Positions 16,752-24,933 of a DNA stretch of 64,000 nt are shown here, piece by piece. The stretch spans positions 1-64,000 of the forward strand of contig NZ_JAAGPR010000025.1 in assembly GCF_017104965.1 (NCBI RefSeq). Reading direction: 5' to 3'. The notes beneath the pieces were generated by a model that searched no databases, was not told where the DNA came from, and saw only the letters and a list, made by a program, of their open reading frames with translations. Position 1 is the stretch's first letter; the number at the start of each line of letters is the position of its first letter. The position numbers were made by a program, and so were the translations under genes. The DNA is from Paraburkholderia sp. Ac-20340. GTDB lineage: Bacteria; Pseudomonadota; Gammaproteobacteria; Burkholderiales; Burkholderiaceae.

Positions 16752-17963
16752 ATGAATGCTCCGCATGACCTTCACCACGCCGAAAACACCGAAGCTGCGC
16801 TGATCCGCGCCGCAAGCGACCTGGTTCCGGCGCTCAAGCAACGCGCCGCCGCCGTCGACCAGCAAGCGCGCCTGCCGCAGGAAACCCTCGACGACCTGAA
16901 CGCCGCCGGCCTATTCGAACTCACCACGCCACGCCGATACGGCGGCAAGCAGGCTTCCGTACGCACCTTCCTCGAAGCGGTCTCCGAACTCGGCCGCGGC
17001 GATGCGTCGACGGCCTGGGTCGCCGCGCTCATCAACGTAACGACGTGGGCAGCCGCCACGCTCTTCAGCGAAAAGGTCACCGACGAAGTATTTGGCAGTC
17101 CAGAGCGTGCGCGCGTCGTCGGGGTGCTTTCGCCGCGCAAGGCCAGCGTCAGGAAAGTCGATGGCGGCTACGTGATCGAAGAAGGCGTCTGGGGTTTCAA
17201 CTCGGGCATCTATCACGCCAACTGGGATCTGCTGGGCATTCCGCTCGTCGATGAAAGCGGCAAGGTGGTCGATCAGGGCGTCGCGCTGGTGCGTGCAAGC
17301 GACGTGCGCACGCTCGACGACTGGAACGTGATGGCGCTGCGCGGCACCGGCAGTTCCAGCGTGAGCGTGACGAATCTGTTCGTGCCCGACGAACGCGTCG
17401 CCTCCATGACGCAGGCGATCGAAGGCCAATATCGCTCGACGCATCTGGCGAACGAACCGCTTTATCGCGTCGCCTGCATTCCGATGCTGGCGATCATCCT
17501 TGCGTTTCCGGCGCTCGGCATCGCACGCAACGCGCTCGACACCTTCCTCGAACTGCTGCCGCGCCGTGGCATCCAGTACACGTGGTACACGAAGCAGGCC
17601 GAAGCCGCCGTCACGCATCTGCAGGTGGGCGAGGCATCGGCGAAACTGGACGCCGCGCGCGCCATCATCGAAAAGCACGCCGATGCGCTCGACGCCTGCG
17701 CCGCCGCCGGCCAGTACATGGCTTATATGGATCGCGCGAAAGTGCGCCGCGACGTCGGCTTCGCGGAAACGCTGATCTGGGACGCCGTCGACACGCTCGC
17801 AACGGCTTCGGGCGGCTCGCTCGCGGCGCTCGGCAATCCGTTCGCACGCGTCTGGCACGACGCGCGCGTGGCCTCGCTGCACGGCATCGTCACCCCGGCG
17901 ACGAACTTCGAAACCTACGGGCGCCTCGCCTGCGGCCAGAGCGCCGGCACGCCGCTGATCTGA
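16752..17963 (+). CDS. Flavin-dependent monooxygenase, oxygenase subunit (acyl-CoA dehydrogenase fold)
   Basis: A 403-aa member of the acyl-CoA dehydrogenase superfamily in the group D monooxygenase branch (HsaA, HpaB and DszC-like). These enzymes use reduced flavin and O2 to hydroxylate aromatic or heterocyclic substrates. Visible landmarks are LFELTTPRRYGGKQASVRTF, GRGDASTAWVAAL, WNVMALRGTGSSSVSV and the C-terminal FARVWHDARVASLHG. The catalytic glutamate of true acyl-CoA dehydrogenases is not evident. A flavin reductase gene begins four bases after its stop, which strongly supports a two-component monooxygenase. The substrate is unknown. Expression is probably under the upstream TetR protein. 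Confidence 0.88.
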   Translation: MNAPHDLHHAENTEAALIRAASDLVPALKQRAAAVDQQARLPQETLDDLNAAGLFELTTPRRYGGKQASVRTFLEAVSELGRGDASTAWVAALINVTTWAAATLFSEKVTDEVFGSPERARVVGVLSPRKASVRKVDGGYVIEEGVWGFNSGIYHANWDLLGIPLVDESGKVVDQGVALVRASDVRTLDDWNVMALRGTGSSSVSVTNLFVPDERVASMTQAIEGQYRSTHLANEPLYRVACIPMLAIILAFPALGIARNALDTFLELLPRRGIQYTWYTKQAEAAVTHLQVGEASAKLDAARAIIEKHADALDACAAAGQYMAYMDRAKVRRDVGFAETLIWDAVDTLATASGGSLAALGNPFARVWHDARVASLHGIVTPATNFETYGRLACGQSAGTPLI

Positions 17964-17966
17964 GCC

Positions 17967-18509
17967 ATGAGCGCGACACTCGATCTCACCCCGGATGTCG
18001 ACTTCGGCGCGGCGCAGTTCCGCCGCGCGATGGGCAAGTTCGCGACCGGCGTGACCGTCATCACGTTCGATCACGAAGGACGCACGGCGGGCATGACGGC
18101 CAACGCCTTCATGTCGCTGTCCGTCGATCCGCCGATGATTCTGGTTTCGGTGCGCGCGCAGGCGCGCTTCGCGCAGTCGATCGCGTGCGGCGATACGTTC
18201 GGCGTGAGCTTTCTGGCACAGCACCAGGAGCCGCTGAGCCGGCACTTCGGCGGACAGCCGCAAGCCGGACTCGACGATCTGTTCGAACACGCCGGCGGCG
18301 TGCCGGTCGTGCGCGCGGCGCTGGTGCAGATCGCGGCGCGCGTCGACGCGGTGCATCGTGGCGGCGATCATCTGATCTACACCGCCGACGTGCTGGCGCT
18401 ACGCGAATCGGACGGCCCGCCGCTGCTGTTCTTCAGCGGCAGGTACAAGCAGATCGTCGCGCATGATCCGCTGCAATGCTGGCGAGATTGCGCGGATCAC
18501 GCGGATTGA
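17967..18509 (+). CDS. Flavin reductase component of the monooxygenase
   Basis: A 180-aa flavin reductase-like protein of the HpaC/HsaB type. It opens FRRAMGKFATGVTVITF and continues MTANAFMSLSVDPPMILVSV, the FMN-binding core shared by this family. It should reduce FMN or FAD with NAD(P)H and pass the reduced flavin to the oxygenase encoded just upstream. The ATG follows the oxygenase stop by three bases (TGAGCCATG), so the two are translated from one message. A 34-bp perfect palindrome begins 51 bases after the stop. Confidence 0.9.
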   Translation: MSATLDLTPDVDFGAAQFRRAMGKFATGVTVITFDHEGRTAGMTANAFMSLSVDPPMILVSVRAQARFAQSIACGDTFGVSFLAQHQEPLSRHFGGQPQAGLDDLFEHAGGVPVVRAALVQIAARVDAVHRGGDHLIYTADVLALRESDGPPLLFFSGRYKQIVAHDPLQCWRDCADHAD

Positions 18510-18560
18510 GAATACGTCTGCGATTCGATTCGCCATCCCTAACATCGGCCAGGAAACGAC

Positions 18561-18594
18561 ACACGGCATCTGCAATCGATTGCAGATGCCGTGT
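18561..18594. repeat. Perfect 34-bp palindrome downstream of the flavin reductase
   Basis: ACACGGCATCTGCAATC (18561-18577) is followed directly by its exact reverse complement GATTGCAGATGCCGTGT (18578-18594), with no spacer. As RNA it would form a very stable hairpin. No T-tract follows, so it is not a standard intrinsic terminator. The remaining 18510-18859 stretch holds no gene I can support. Confidence 0.85.
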
Positions 18595-18859
18595 TCGCAT
18601 TGGATCACACCAAAGCGCACACAGAGCGGCGCGCTGAGCATGCGCTGTACCCAACACGACACGTAAGGGAAAGTAAGGAAATCGCACGTACGTAGACCTC
18701 ATAGCGGTCATCGCCCGATGCCATACAGACGACGAATCACGATGCAATGCGGGTTTTTGTGTGCTACGGGACAAACCCTCCCCCAACTCTGCGCGCGGTG
18801 TGACTACACTAATTGCGTCGGCACCCGCTCGCCGACACGATGACTACTGGAGGTGTGCT

Positions 18860-20665
18860 GTGCCCCGCCCGATCCCCGCCTGCACCTCGCGCCCCGCCGC
18901 TGCGCTTGCTGCTCTTCTTGTCGGCACCGTTTGCCTCACTGCCCAGCTCGATCGAGCCGCCTATGCCGCGACGCCGGCCCAGGCGTCCGACGAATCCGCC
19001 GCCGAAAAAACCGTCGCCGAAAAGCCCGCCACCGGCAAGCATCCGCCCGCCACGCCCAGCGCGATGGCGGCACCGGACTTCTTCTCGCTGGCCGACCGCT
19101 ACGGCCCGGCCGTGGTGCACGTGATCGCGCGCGGCACCGACGACCAGTCCGCGCCGCCCGAGCAGGAAGCGATCGACAACGACGATCCGTTCTCCGCCTT
19201 CTTCAAACGCACGCCGCGACAGTCCACGGAACTCCAGACCCAGACGCCGGGCCAGAACCCCAACGGCCCGCGTGTGATGACCGGCAGCGGTTCCGGCTTT
19301 ATCGTCAGCCCGGACGGCGTCGTGCTCACCACCGCGCACGTGGTCGACAACGCCCAGGAAGTGATCGTGCAACTGACCGACAAGCGCGAGTTCAAGGCCG
19401 AAGTCGTCGCCGTCGATCCGCAAAGCGATGTGGCCGTGCTGCAGGTCGACGCGCACGATCTGCCGACCGTGAAGCTCGGCGATTCGTCGAAGCTGCGCGC
19501 GGGCGAACCGGTGCTCTCGATCGGCTCGCCGGACAGCTTCGAGAACACGGTCACGACCGGCATCGTCAGCGCGCCCTCGCGCACGCTGCCCGACGGCAAC
19601 GCGTTTCCTTTCTTCCAGACCAATGTGGCCGTGAACCCCGACAATTCCGGCGGCCCGCTCTTTAATCGCGCGGGCGAAGTGATCGGCATCGACGTGCAGG
19701 TCTACGCCGATCGCGACCGCTTCACGGGGCTGACCTTCGGCATTCCGATCGAGGCGGCGAACCAGTTCCGCGCGCAGTTGCAGGCGGCGCGCAAGACCGG
19801 CCCCGTCAAGCAAACCGACCAGACGGATCAGGCCGATGCCGCGAGCGCCGGCACGCGCACCTTCGGCATGCAGGTGGAAGACGTGAGCCCGGGCCTGGCC
19901 GCGGCGCTCGGTTTGTCGCATGCGGGCGGCGCGCTGGTCGATACCGTCGATGCCGATTCGATCGGCGCGGCGGCGGGCGTAAAAGCCGGCGATGTGATCG
20001 TGCAGGTTGGCGAAGCGCCGGTGGACAGCGCAGCGACGCTCGCCAGCCAGCTCGCCGCCGTGCCGCCCGCCACGCAGACGCCGCTCAAGCTGATCCGCAA
20101 CCGCCGGCCGATGCTGGCGAGTTTCTCGAACGCGGCCATCGACACGCCGAAGAGCGGTAAGGCGGCCAAAGCCGCGAAGGCAACCGTGGCCGGCAAGACG
20201 GCTAAATCGGTGCAAGCGGCGAAGGCAGCGCCGGCCGCGCAAGCCGCCGACCAGACCGATGAAGCCGATGCCGCCGAGGCGCCCGCAGCCGCGCCGCGCG
20301 ACGCGCGCGCCGTCGCCACCGTCGACGCGGAGACCGACGGCGTGGCCGTGCAGCGCATCAGCACCGCGGCCAGACTGCCGAAGCCGCACAGCGCAACGAC
20401 CGACCGGCTCGGCCTGACCACGCACGCGCTCAGCGAGGACGAACGGCGCTCCAGCGGCCTGCCGCTCGGCCTGATGGTGGACGCGTCGAGCGGTGCCGCC
20501 GCACGCGCGGGCGTGCGTCCGGGCGACATCGTGCTCTCGCTCAACGACACGCTGATCGAAACGCACGAGCAGGCCATGGCGCTGGAATCGAAGGCCACGC
20601 GCAGCATGGCGCTGCTGATCCAGCGCAATAACGCGCGCAGTTTCGTCGATGTAAAACTGCAGTAA
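18860..20665 (+). CDS. HtrA/DegQ-like periplasmic serine protease with two PDZ domains and altered oxyanion hole
   Basis: A 601-aa trypsin-like protease with an N-terminal signal segment (ALAALLVGTVCLTAQL, cleavage near AYA at 36-37). The catalytic triad residues are present: His160 (TTAHVV), Asp190 (QSDVAVL) and Ser263. The motif is PDNSGGPLF; the Gly normally two residues before the Ser is Asp261 (codon 19640-19642). That Gly helps build the oxyanion hole, so activity may be lost or altered. PDZ1 spans about residues 330-425. An Ala/Lys-rich linker of about 90 residues precedes PDZ2 (about 510-601). The GTG at 18860 has GGAGG upstream. Envelope stress protection or chaperone function is inferred. 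Confidence 0.9.
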   Translation: MPRPIPACTSRPAAALAALLVGTVCLTAQLDRAAYAATPAQASDESAAEKTVAEKPATGKHPPATPSAMAAPDFFSLADRYGPAVVHVIARGTDDQSAPPEQEAIDNDDPFSAFFKRTPRQSTELQTQTPGQNPNGPRVMTGSGSGFIVSPDGVVLTTAHVVDNAQEVIVQLTDKREFKAEVVAVDPQSDVAVLQVDAHDLPTVKLGDSSKLRAGEPVLSIGSPDSFENTVTTGIVSAPSRTLPDGNAFPFFQTNVAVNPDNSGGPLFNRAGEVIGIDVQVYADRDRFTGLTFGIPIEAANQFRAQLQAARKTGPVKQTDQTDQADAASAGTRTFGMQVEDVSPGLAAALGLSHAGGALVDTVDADSIGAAAGVKAGDVIVQVGEAPVDSAATLASQLAAVPPATQTPLKLIRNRRPMLASFSNAAIDTPKSGKAAKAAKATVAGKTAKSVQAAKAAPAAQAADQTDEADAAEAPAAAPRDARAVATVDAETDGVAVQRISTAARLPKPHSATTDRLGLTTHALSEDERRSSGLPLGLMVDASSGAAARAGVRPGDIVLSLNDTLIETHEQAMALESKATRSMALLIQRNNARSFVDVKLQ

Positions 20666-20677
20666 GTCACGGCGTTC

Positions 20678-20706
20678 ATGTGGCCCGAATCTCCATCGGG
20701 CCACAT
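20678..20706 (+). terminator. Hairpin after the protease gene
   Basis: ATGTGGCCCGA (20678-20688) pairs perfectly with TCGGGCCACAT (20696-20706) around a seven-base loop, 13 bases after the protease stop. It lacks a T-tract, so it may protect the 3' end rather than terminate strongly. Confidence 0.6.
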
Positions 20707-20724
20707 CATCGACACTCCGCTTCC

Positions 20725-20757
20725 TATCCGCTCTATATCCGCTCCATATCCGCTACA
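20725..20757. repeat. Three 11-bp tandem repeats of TATCCGCTnnA
   Basis: TATCCGCTCTA, TATCCGCTCCA and TATCCGCTACA lie head to tail at 20725, 20736 and 20747, an exact 11-bp period close to one helical turn. They stand 141 bases before the DUF4148 gene in a 232-bp intergenic gap. Same-face spacing would suit cooperative protein binding. No regulator is known for them. Confidence 0.7.
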
Positions 20758-20897
20758 AAGCAGATACAAATTCGCGCGGAATATCTCCCAGGCTGGTGCG
20801 TTCTTATCCATGCAGGCAGCGTCGAAACGAACCGATCAACACGATACGGTTCATCGGCGCCGGCCGCGAGACCACACCATCTTATGAGGAGTTCGAA

Positions 20898-21218
20898 ATG
20901 TCTATCCGCCGCGTATTGATCGCCACGCTCGTCGCTGCTGCTTCCGTGGGCACTGTTACCCAGGCATCCGCACAAGGTCTCACCCGCGAGGAAGTGCGCC
21001 AGCAACTGATCGAAGCCGAAGCCAACGGCTCGCGCTTCGTCACCGACGCGTCCTATCCCGATGTGAGCCCGGTGTTCACGCAGCAGGTCGCGCACGCAGC
21101 GCCCGTGCAGGAAGCCAGCGGCATGGGCACGACGGCCGTCGGCACGCATGATTCGGGCGCACCGCAAGCAGCCTGCGTCGGGCCGAACAGCTTCTGCAAT
21201 CTCTATTCGGGCGGCTGA
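20898..21218 (+). CDS. DUF4148-family small secreted protein
   Basis: A 106-aa protein with a signal peptide (MSIRRVLIATLVAAASVGTV, cleavage near ASA at residue 25). The mature N-terminus LTREEVRQQLIEAEANG is the signature of DUF4148, a family abundant in Burkholderia and relatives and usually periplasmic. Its function is unknown. The ATG has AGGAGTTCGAA upstream. Two cysteines in the C-terminal tail (ACVGPNSFCNLYSGG) could form a disulfide. It stands alone between the protease and an ECF sigma operon on the other strand. Confidence 0.85.
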   Translation: MSIRRVLIATLVAAASVGTVTQASAQGLTREEVRQQLIEAEANGSRFVTDASYPDVSPVFTQQVAHAAPVQEASGMGTTAVGTHDSGAPQAACVGPNSFCNLYSGG

Positions 21219-21250
21219 TGCTGCCGGGTTTCATCGCGCGTAAAGCGTGC

Positions 21251-21291
21251 AACGCCGAAAACCCGCTCGTTGAGAGCGGGGTTTCGGCGTT
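21251..21291 (+). terminator. Long hairpin after the DUF4148 gene
   Basis: The 18-base arm at 21251-21268 (AACGCCGAAAACCCGCTC) pairs with 21274-21291 with one mismatch around a five-base loop. It lies 32 bases after the stop. No long T-tract follows on the plus strand. Confidence 0.65.
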
Positions 21292-21308
21292 GGCATGTAG
21301 GAAATAAA

Positions 21309-21349
21309 ACGCAAAACAAAAAACCGGGCGCGCCACCCAGCGCGCCCGG
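21309..21349 (-). terminator. Rho-independent terminator of the ECF sigma/anti-sigma operon
   Basis: CCGGGCGCGC (21324-21333) pairs with GCGCGCCCGG (21340-21349). On the minus strand the stem is followed by a T-rich tail (complement of 21309-21323). It lies 26 bases beyond the anti-sigma stop. Confidence 0.85.
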
Positions 21350-21375
21350 CTCAAACTCCCGCGCTCAACGCGCAG

Positions 21376-22254
21376 TCAGTTGCGCGCAGTCAATTGTGCA
21401 TAGACATCGTGCGAAAGTTGCAGCAGCACCTTTCTATCGATACCGCCCGAGAGCGCGTACCCAAAATCGCCATCGATCCAGTAGAACACGCTCACGGGCC
21501 CATCCTCATAGAGCTTGAACGCCGTGGTATTGCTGCTGACCTTGCGACGCGAAATACACAGCGTCACGCGTTCGCCCTGCGCGTTGTGATACATGAACTG
21601 CGCGACATCGCCTTGCGCCCCGGGCAACAAACGCCCGCCCACCAGTTCAAAACCACTCTTCGCAAGCATCGGCGGATGCACATCGGTGCCCAGCCGGTTC
21701 GCGAGCCACTGCACGAAATCCTGCTCCTGGCGCGCGCCCATCGTATCCGGGCGCTCGACCTGCGGCATATAAACCACGTGCGCCAGCGCGGCTTCGTGCA
21801 CGAAGTTCATCGTCTGATCGGCGCTGACCGTATGCAGGGCGCCGCGCGGCGACGGCGCATCGCTCATCAGATCCGCGCCGTAATGCGTGCCCCAGCCGAT
21901 GCCGACACCCAGCAGCAGCGTCGCCGCGAGGCCCGCGAACTTCGGCCAGTTGGCCGCCGCGCGCGCCGGGTTCCCGACCGGCTTATCCGCTTTCGCAGCA
22001 GCATCGCCAGACACAGTTGCCGATGCAGATGCCGAAATAGCAGCACGCAATTGCGCCGGCACCGGCTCGCTCAACACACGATCGAAACGCTCATGCAGCA
22101 GGCTGTTCAGCGAGAAAAAATCGCTCGTGCGCGCCGCGAGTTCGGGATTGCGTTCGAGTTCGCGCTCGACGTCGGCGCGGCGCGCTTCGGAAAGCGTGCC
22201 GTCCACATAGGCGTGGATTTCGTCTTCGGTTACGGGATGTTGTTGCTCGCTCAT
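21376..22254 (-). CDS. Anti-sigma factor, membrane protein
   Basis: A 292-aa anti-sigma factor. The N-terminal cytoplasmic part (EDEIHAYVDGTLSEARRADV, NPELAARTSDFFSLNSLLHERFD) has the usual sigma-binding helical pattern but no HxxxCxxC zinc motif. One membrane segment lies at about residues 105-125 (FAGLAATLLLGVGIGWGTHY). The C-terminal 165 residues are periplasmic. The start overlaps the sigma gene by four bases (ATGA), so the two are coupled and probably bind each other. It is the last gene before a minus-strand terminator. The activating signal is unknown. Confidence 0.88.
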   Translation of the reverse strand: MSEQQHPVTEDEIHAYVDGTLSEARRADVERELERNPELAARTSDFFSLNSLLHERFDRVLSEPVPAQLRAAISASASATVSGDAAAKADKPVGNPARAAANWPKFAGLAATLLLGVGIGWGTHYGADLMSDAPSPRGALHTVSADQTMNFVHEAALAHVVYMPQVERPDTMGARQEQDFVQWLANRLGTDVHPPMLAKSGFELVGGRLLPGAQGDVAQFMYHNAQGERVTLCISRRKVSSNTTAFKLYEDGPVSVFYWIDGDFGYALSGGIDRKVLLQLSHDVYAQLTARN

Positions 22255-22769
22255 CGCACCACCTTCAGGTTCGCACGCGGGACGGTTCCGGCCATGAGCG
22301 CGCGCAGGCGCTCACGTCCTCTCGACAGCCTCGACATCACCGTGCCGATCGGCACGTCGAGCGCCAGCGCCACGTCGGCGTAACTCATTTCTTCCAGCCC
22401 CACCAGCAGCACGACTTCGCGCTGTTCGACCGGCAGGCGCTGCAACGCGTAGTCCAGATCGCGCACTTCGAGCGTGCCGGTCTGGGTCGCGGGCACCGCG
22501 TAGTCGGTTTCGGGCACGCTCTCGTCGTCGACGGAAACGTGCGTGCCGCGCGACGCCGATTTGCGCACCTGGTTCACAAACAGGTTGTGCATGATCGTGA
22601 ACAGCCAGGCGCGCAGATCGGTGCCTGCGCGAAACAGCTCGGTGCGCGCGAGCGCGCGTTCGAGCGTGTCCTGCACGAGATCGTCGGCCAGTTCGCGATT
22701 GTTGATCAGCGCGCGGGCGTATCGCCTCAGGCGCGGGACGTGTTCGATCAGCTCGTCACGGATGTCCAT
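22251..22769 (-). CDS. ECF-family RNA polymerase sigma factor
   Basis: A 172-aa RpoE-type sigma factor of usual length. Region 2 (RARYARALINNRELADDLVQ-like stretch, then FRAGTDLRAWLFTIMHNLFV) lies at about residues 12-75. Region 4 (LQRLPVEQREVVLLVGLEEMSY followed by DVPIGTVMSRLSRGRERLR) lies at about 108-160. It is sandwiched between two genes for anti-sigma-like membrane proteins, one overlapping it downstream and one ending 54 bases upstream on the same strand. Release by proteolysis or a conformational signal at the envelope is inferred. Confidence 0.92.
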   Translation of the reverse strand: MDIRDELIEHVPRLRRYARALINNRELADDLVQDTLERALARTELFRAGTDLRAWLFTIMHNLFVNQVRKSASRGTHVSVDDESVPETDYAVPATQTGTLEVRDLDYALQRLPVEQREVVLLVGLEEMSYADVALALDVPIGTVMSRLSRGRERLRALMAGTVPRANLKVVR

Positions 22770-22823
22770 GTTCCATCCTTGTCTGCCCTTTTTTTATCGA
22801 CGCATTTCGATGCTTATCGACGC

Positions 22824-23639
22824 TCATTGACGGGGCGGCGCATCGGCGCGCCCGGTCGTCGCTTCCATCTGCTGGGTCGCGGCATCGGCGGCGCGCATCA
22901 GTCCGTGCGTGCGCGCGTTGCCTGCGAGAACCCAGCGCTCGCCGTCCCCAATCCAGCCGATCAGACGCAGATCGCCCACGCGCCGCGCGCTCCACTGCGG
23001 CGCCGCGCGCACGAACCACGCCCGCGCCGCCAGCAGGACGACGGGCTGGCCATCGGCGTTCACATAGACCCAGCGTTGCGCACGCGCGAACGGACCCAGC
23101 TCGACCGTGCCCGACGCCACGAAGCGCAAGCCCACGCCGCTCAGATCGAACGGCGCGGGGCCCGCCGCGCGCGTGCCGGGCGCGAGCGCCTCGGCGAGCG
23201 TGTCGGCGGGGCTCGTCATGGGCTGGCTGCTGCTGCCCGCTTCCATCAGCGCCATGACCGCGGCGTTGTTCAGCGTCTGCGCATCAGGTTCGGAAACATA
23301 GAGCCAGGCGAGCGCAGCGGCCACCAGCGCGATCGCGATCGCCAGTACGACCAGCGCGCGCCGAAGCACCGCAAAGCGCGTCGGCGCGGCCGCCTCGGCA
23401 AGCGAGCCAGGTGCGGCAGGTGCCGCCAGCGCAGACCCCGCCATCGCCGCCGCGCCAAACGAGCGCTGCATCTGCGCATTGAGTCGCCGATAAAACAGGA
23501 TTCGATGCCATTCGCCAGGCCGCCGCGCCAGATAACGGCGCACGCGCGCGACCTGCTCGCCGGGCAGCGAGCCGTCAGTGTAGGCCTGAATATCGGCTTC
23601 GGACACCGGCCGCTCGTCGGGCGGCCCCTGCGCAACCAT
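22824..23639 (-). CDS. Second anti-sigma-like membrane protein
   Basis: A 271-aa protein whose N-terminus (VSEADIQAYTDGSLPGEQVARV) resembles that of the anti-sigma factor two genes downstream. One membrane segment lies at about residues 93-115 (ALVVLAIAIALVAAALAWLY). The C-terminal periplasmic part contains LSGVGLRFVASGTVELG and a WVYVNADGQPVVLLAARAWF strand pair. There is no zinc motif. It is the first gene of a three-gene unit anti-sigma-like, sigma, anti-sigma. It may bind the same sigma factor or a different one. No strong ribosome site is visible before the ATG, so the start is moderately certain. Confidence 0.78.
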   Translation of the reverse strand: MVAQGPPDERPVSEADIQAYTDGSLPGEQVARVRRYLARRPGEWHRILFYRRLNAQMQRSFGAAAMAGSALAAPAAPGSLAEAAAPTRFAVLRRALVVLAIAIALVAAALAWLYVSEPDAQTLNNAAVMALMEAGSSSQPMTSPADTLAEALAPGTRAAGPAPFDLSGVGLRFVASGTVELGPFARAQRWVYVNADGQPVVLLAARAWFVRAAPQWSARRVGDLRLIGWIGDGERWVLAGNARTHGLMRAADAATQQMEATTGRADAPPRQ

Positions 23640-23738
23640 GATCGTCGTGAAGAAAAGATGGGGACGATGGGCTAACGCGCAGGCGCTGCGCTTATTCCGG
23701 CGCGGGCAGGAAGATTTTTTAAGGGCGCGAGCGCGCGA

Positions 23739-24857
23739 TCAGCCGCGCACCGTCACATCGGTCGAGAACGCCACGCGGTTGCGGCCTTCGCGTTTGGCGC
23801 GATAGAGCGCCGCGTCGGCTTCCTCGATCAGCGCGGTTTCGGCCAGACCGGCGCTGGGCGTGAGCGTCGCCACACCCACGCTGATCGTCAGATGTTCGCT
23901 GACCGCCGATCCCACGTGCGGCAACTGCAGCGCCGCCACGTCGCGACGCATTTTCTCGGCGAGCAGACGCGCGAGCGCACTACCCGCGCCCGGCAGCACG
24001 ACCGCGAATTCCTCGCCGCCGAAGCGCGCCACGAGATCGCGCGGCTGGCTCACTTCGCGGCGGATCGTGGTCGCGACCGAACGCAGCACGTTATCGCCCG
24101 CCACGTGACCGTAGGTGTCGTTATAGGGCTTGAAGTAATCGACGTCGATCATCAGCAGCGAGACCTCGGTGTTCTCGCGCTGCGCGCGCCGCCATTCGGC
24201 GCCGAGGAATTCGTCCAGATAACGGCGATTCGAAAGACCCGTGAGGCCATCCGAATGCGTGAGACGCCGCAATTCCAGATTGGCCTTCAGCAGTTCCTGC
24301 TGCGAGCGGCGCAGCGCGCGATAGGCTTCGTCGCGCTGGAGCATATTTACATAGGATCGCGAATGATATTTGACTCGTGCGATCAGCTCGATGCTGTCCG
24401 GCAGCTTGACGAGGTAATCGTTTGCGCCCGCCGCAAAAGCCGCGCTCTTGATCGCCGGTTCTTCCTTGGTCGACAGCACGATGATCGGCACGTCGCGCGT
24501 GGCGTCGTTGGCGCGATAGGCGCGCACGAGCGTCAGGCCGTCGGTGCCCGGCATCACGAGATCCTGCAGGATCACGGTCGGGCGCACCTGCTCGGCCATG
24601 CGCACGGCCTGCTCGGGATGCGCGCAGTAATGGAAATCGATTTCGCGGGCGCCCGAGAGCGCGCGCCGCACGGCCTCGGCAACGATCGCCTGGTCGTCCA
24701 CCAGCAGCACCATCATCGGCACGTCCGCGGCGCCCGGCAACGGCTGCTCGAGCGCGGTGCGCACGGCTTCCAGCGCGCCTTCGAGCGAGGCCTCGTCGGG
24801 CCCGCCTTCGGTCAACGCAGTGTCTGGCGCAGGTGAATGGTTCGGCTTCTCGGTCAT
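23739..24857 (-). CDS. wspR: WspR: response regulator diguanylate cyclase of the Wsp system
   Basis: A 372-aa REC-GGDEF protein. The receiver domain (about residues 48-165) has phospho-acceptor Asp99 (ILQDLVMPG). A coiled-coil linker (RRSQQELLKANLELRRL) leads to the GGDEF domain with active-site GGEEF at 280-284. Phosphorylation by WspE should switch on cyclic-di-GMP synthesis. At the inhibitory site, where RxxD is expected five residues before GGEEF, it has Gln271-Pro-Arg-Asp274, so feedback inhibition may be lost. An N-terminal extension of about 47 residues precedes the receiver domain. It is the last gene of the wsp operon, 76 bases after wspF. Confidence 0.93.
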   Translation of the reverse strand: MTEKPNHSPAPDTALTEGGPDEASLEGALEAVRTALEQPLPGAADVPMMVLLVDDQAIVAEAVRRALSGAREIDFHYCAHPEQAVRMAEQVRPTVILQDLVMPGTDGLTLVRAYRANDATRDVPIIVLSTKEEPAIKSAAFAAGANDYLVKLPDSIELIARVKYHSRSYVNMLQRDEAYRALRRSQQELLKANLELRRLTHSDGLTGLSNRRYLDEFLGAEWRRAQRENTEVSLLMIDVDYFKPYNDTYGHVAGDNVLRSVATTIRREVSQPRDLVARFGGEEFAVVLPGAGSALARLLAEKMRRDVAALQLPHVGSAVSEHLTISVGVATLTPSAGLAETALIEEADAALYRAKREGRNRVAFSTDVTVRG

Positions 24858-24933
24858 GATGTCAGTCGCTTGGTGTATCCAGTATCGATGCTTGCGTCCA
24901 GCAGGGCTTACGCGCGGCGGCTTGGCGTTCGCT

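Noticed and set aside
18399..18666. Opposite-strand short frames sharing the peptide HGICNRLQMPC
   Set aside because: The shared peptide is a by-product of the 34-bp palindrome, not evidence of related genes.
18809..20704. 631-codon minus-strand frame opposite the HtrA-like protease
   Set aside because: Composition is that of an antisense shadow; the plus strand has the protease triad and PDZ domains.
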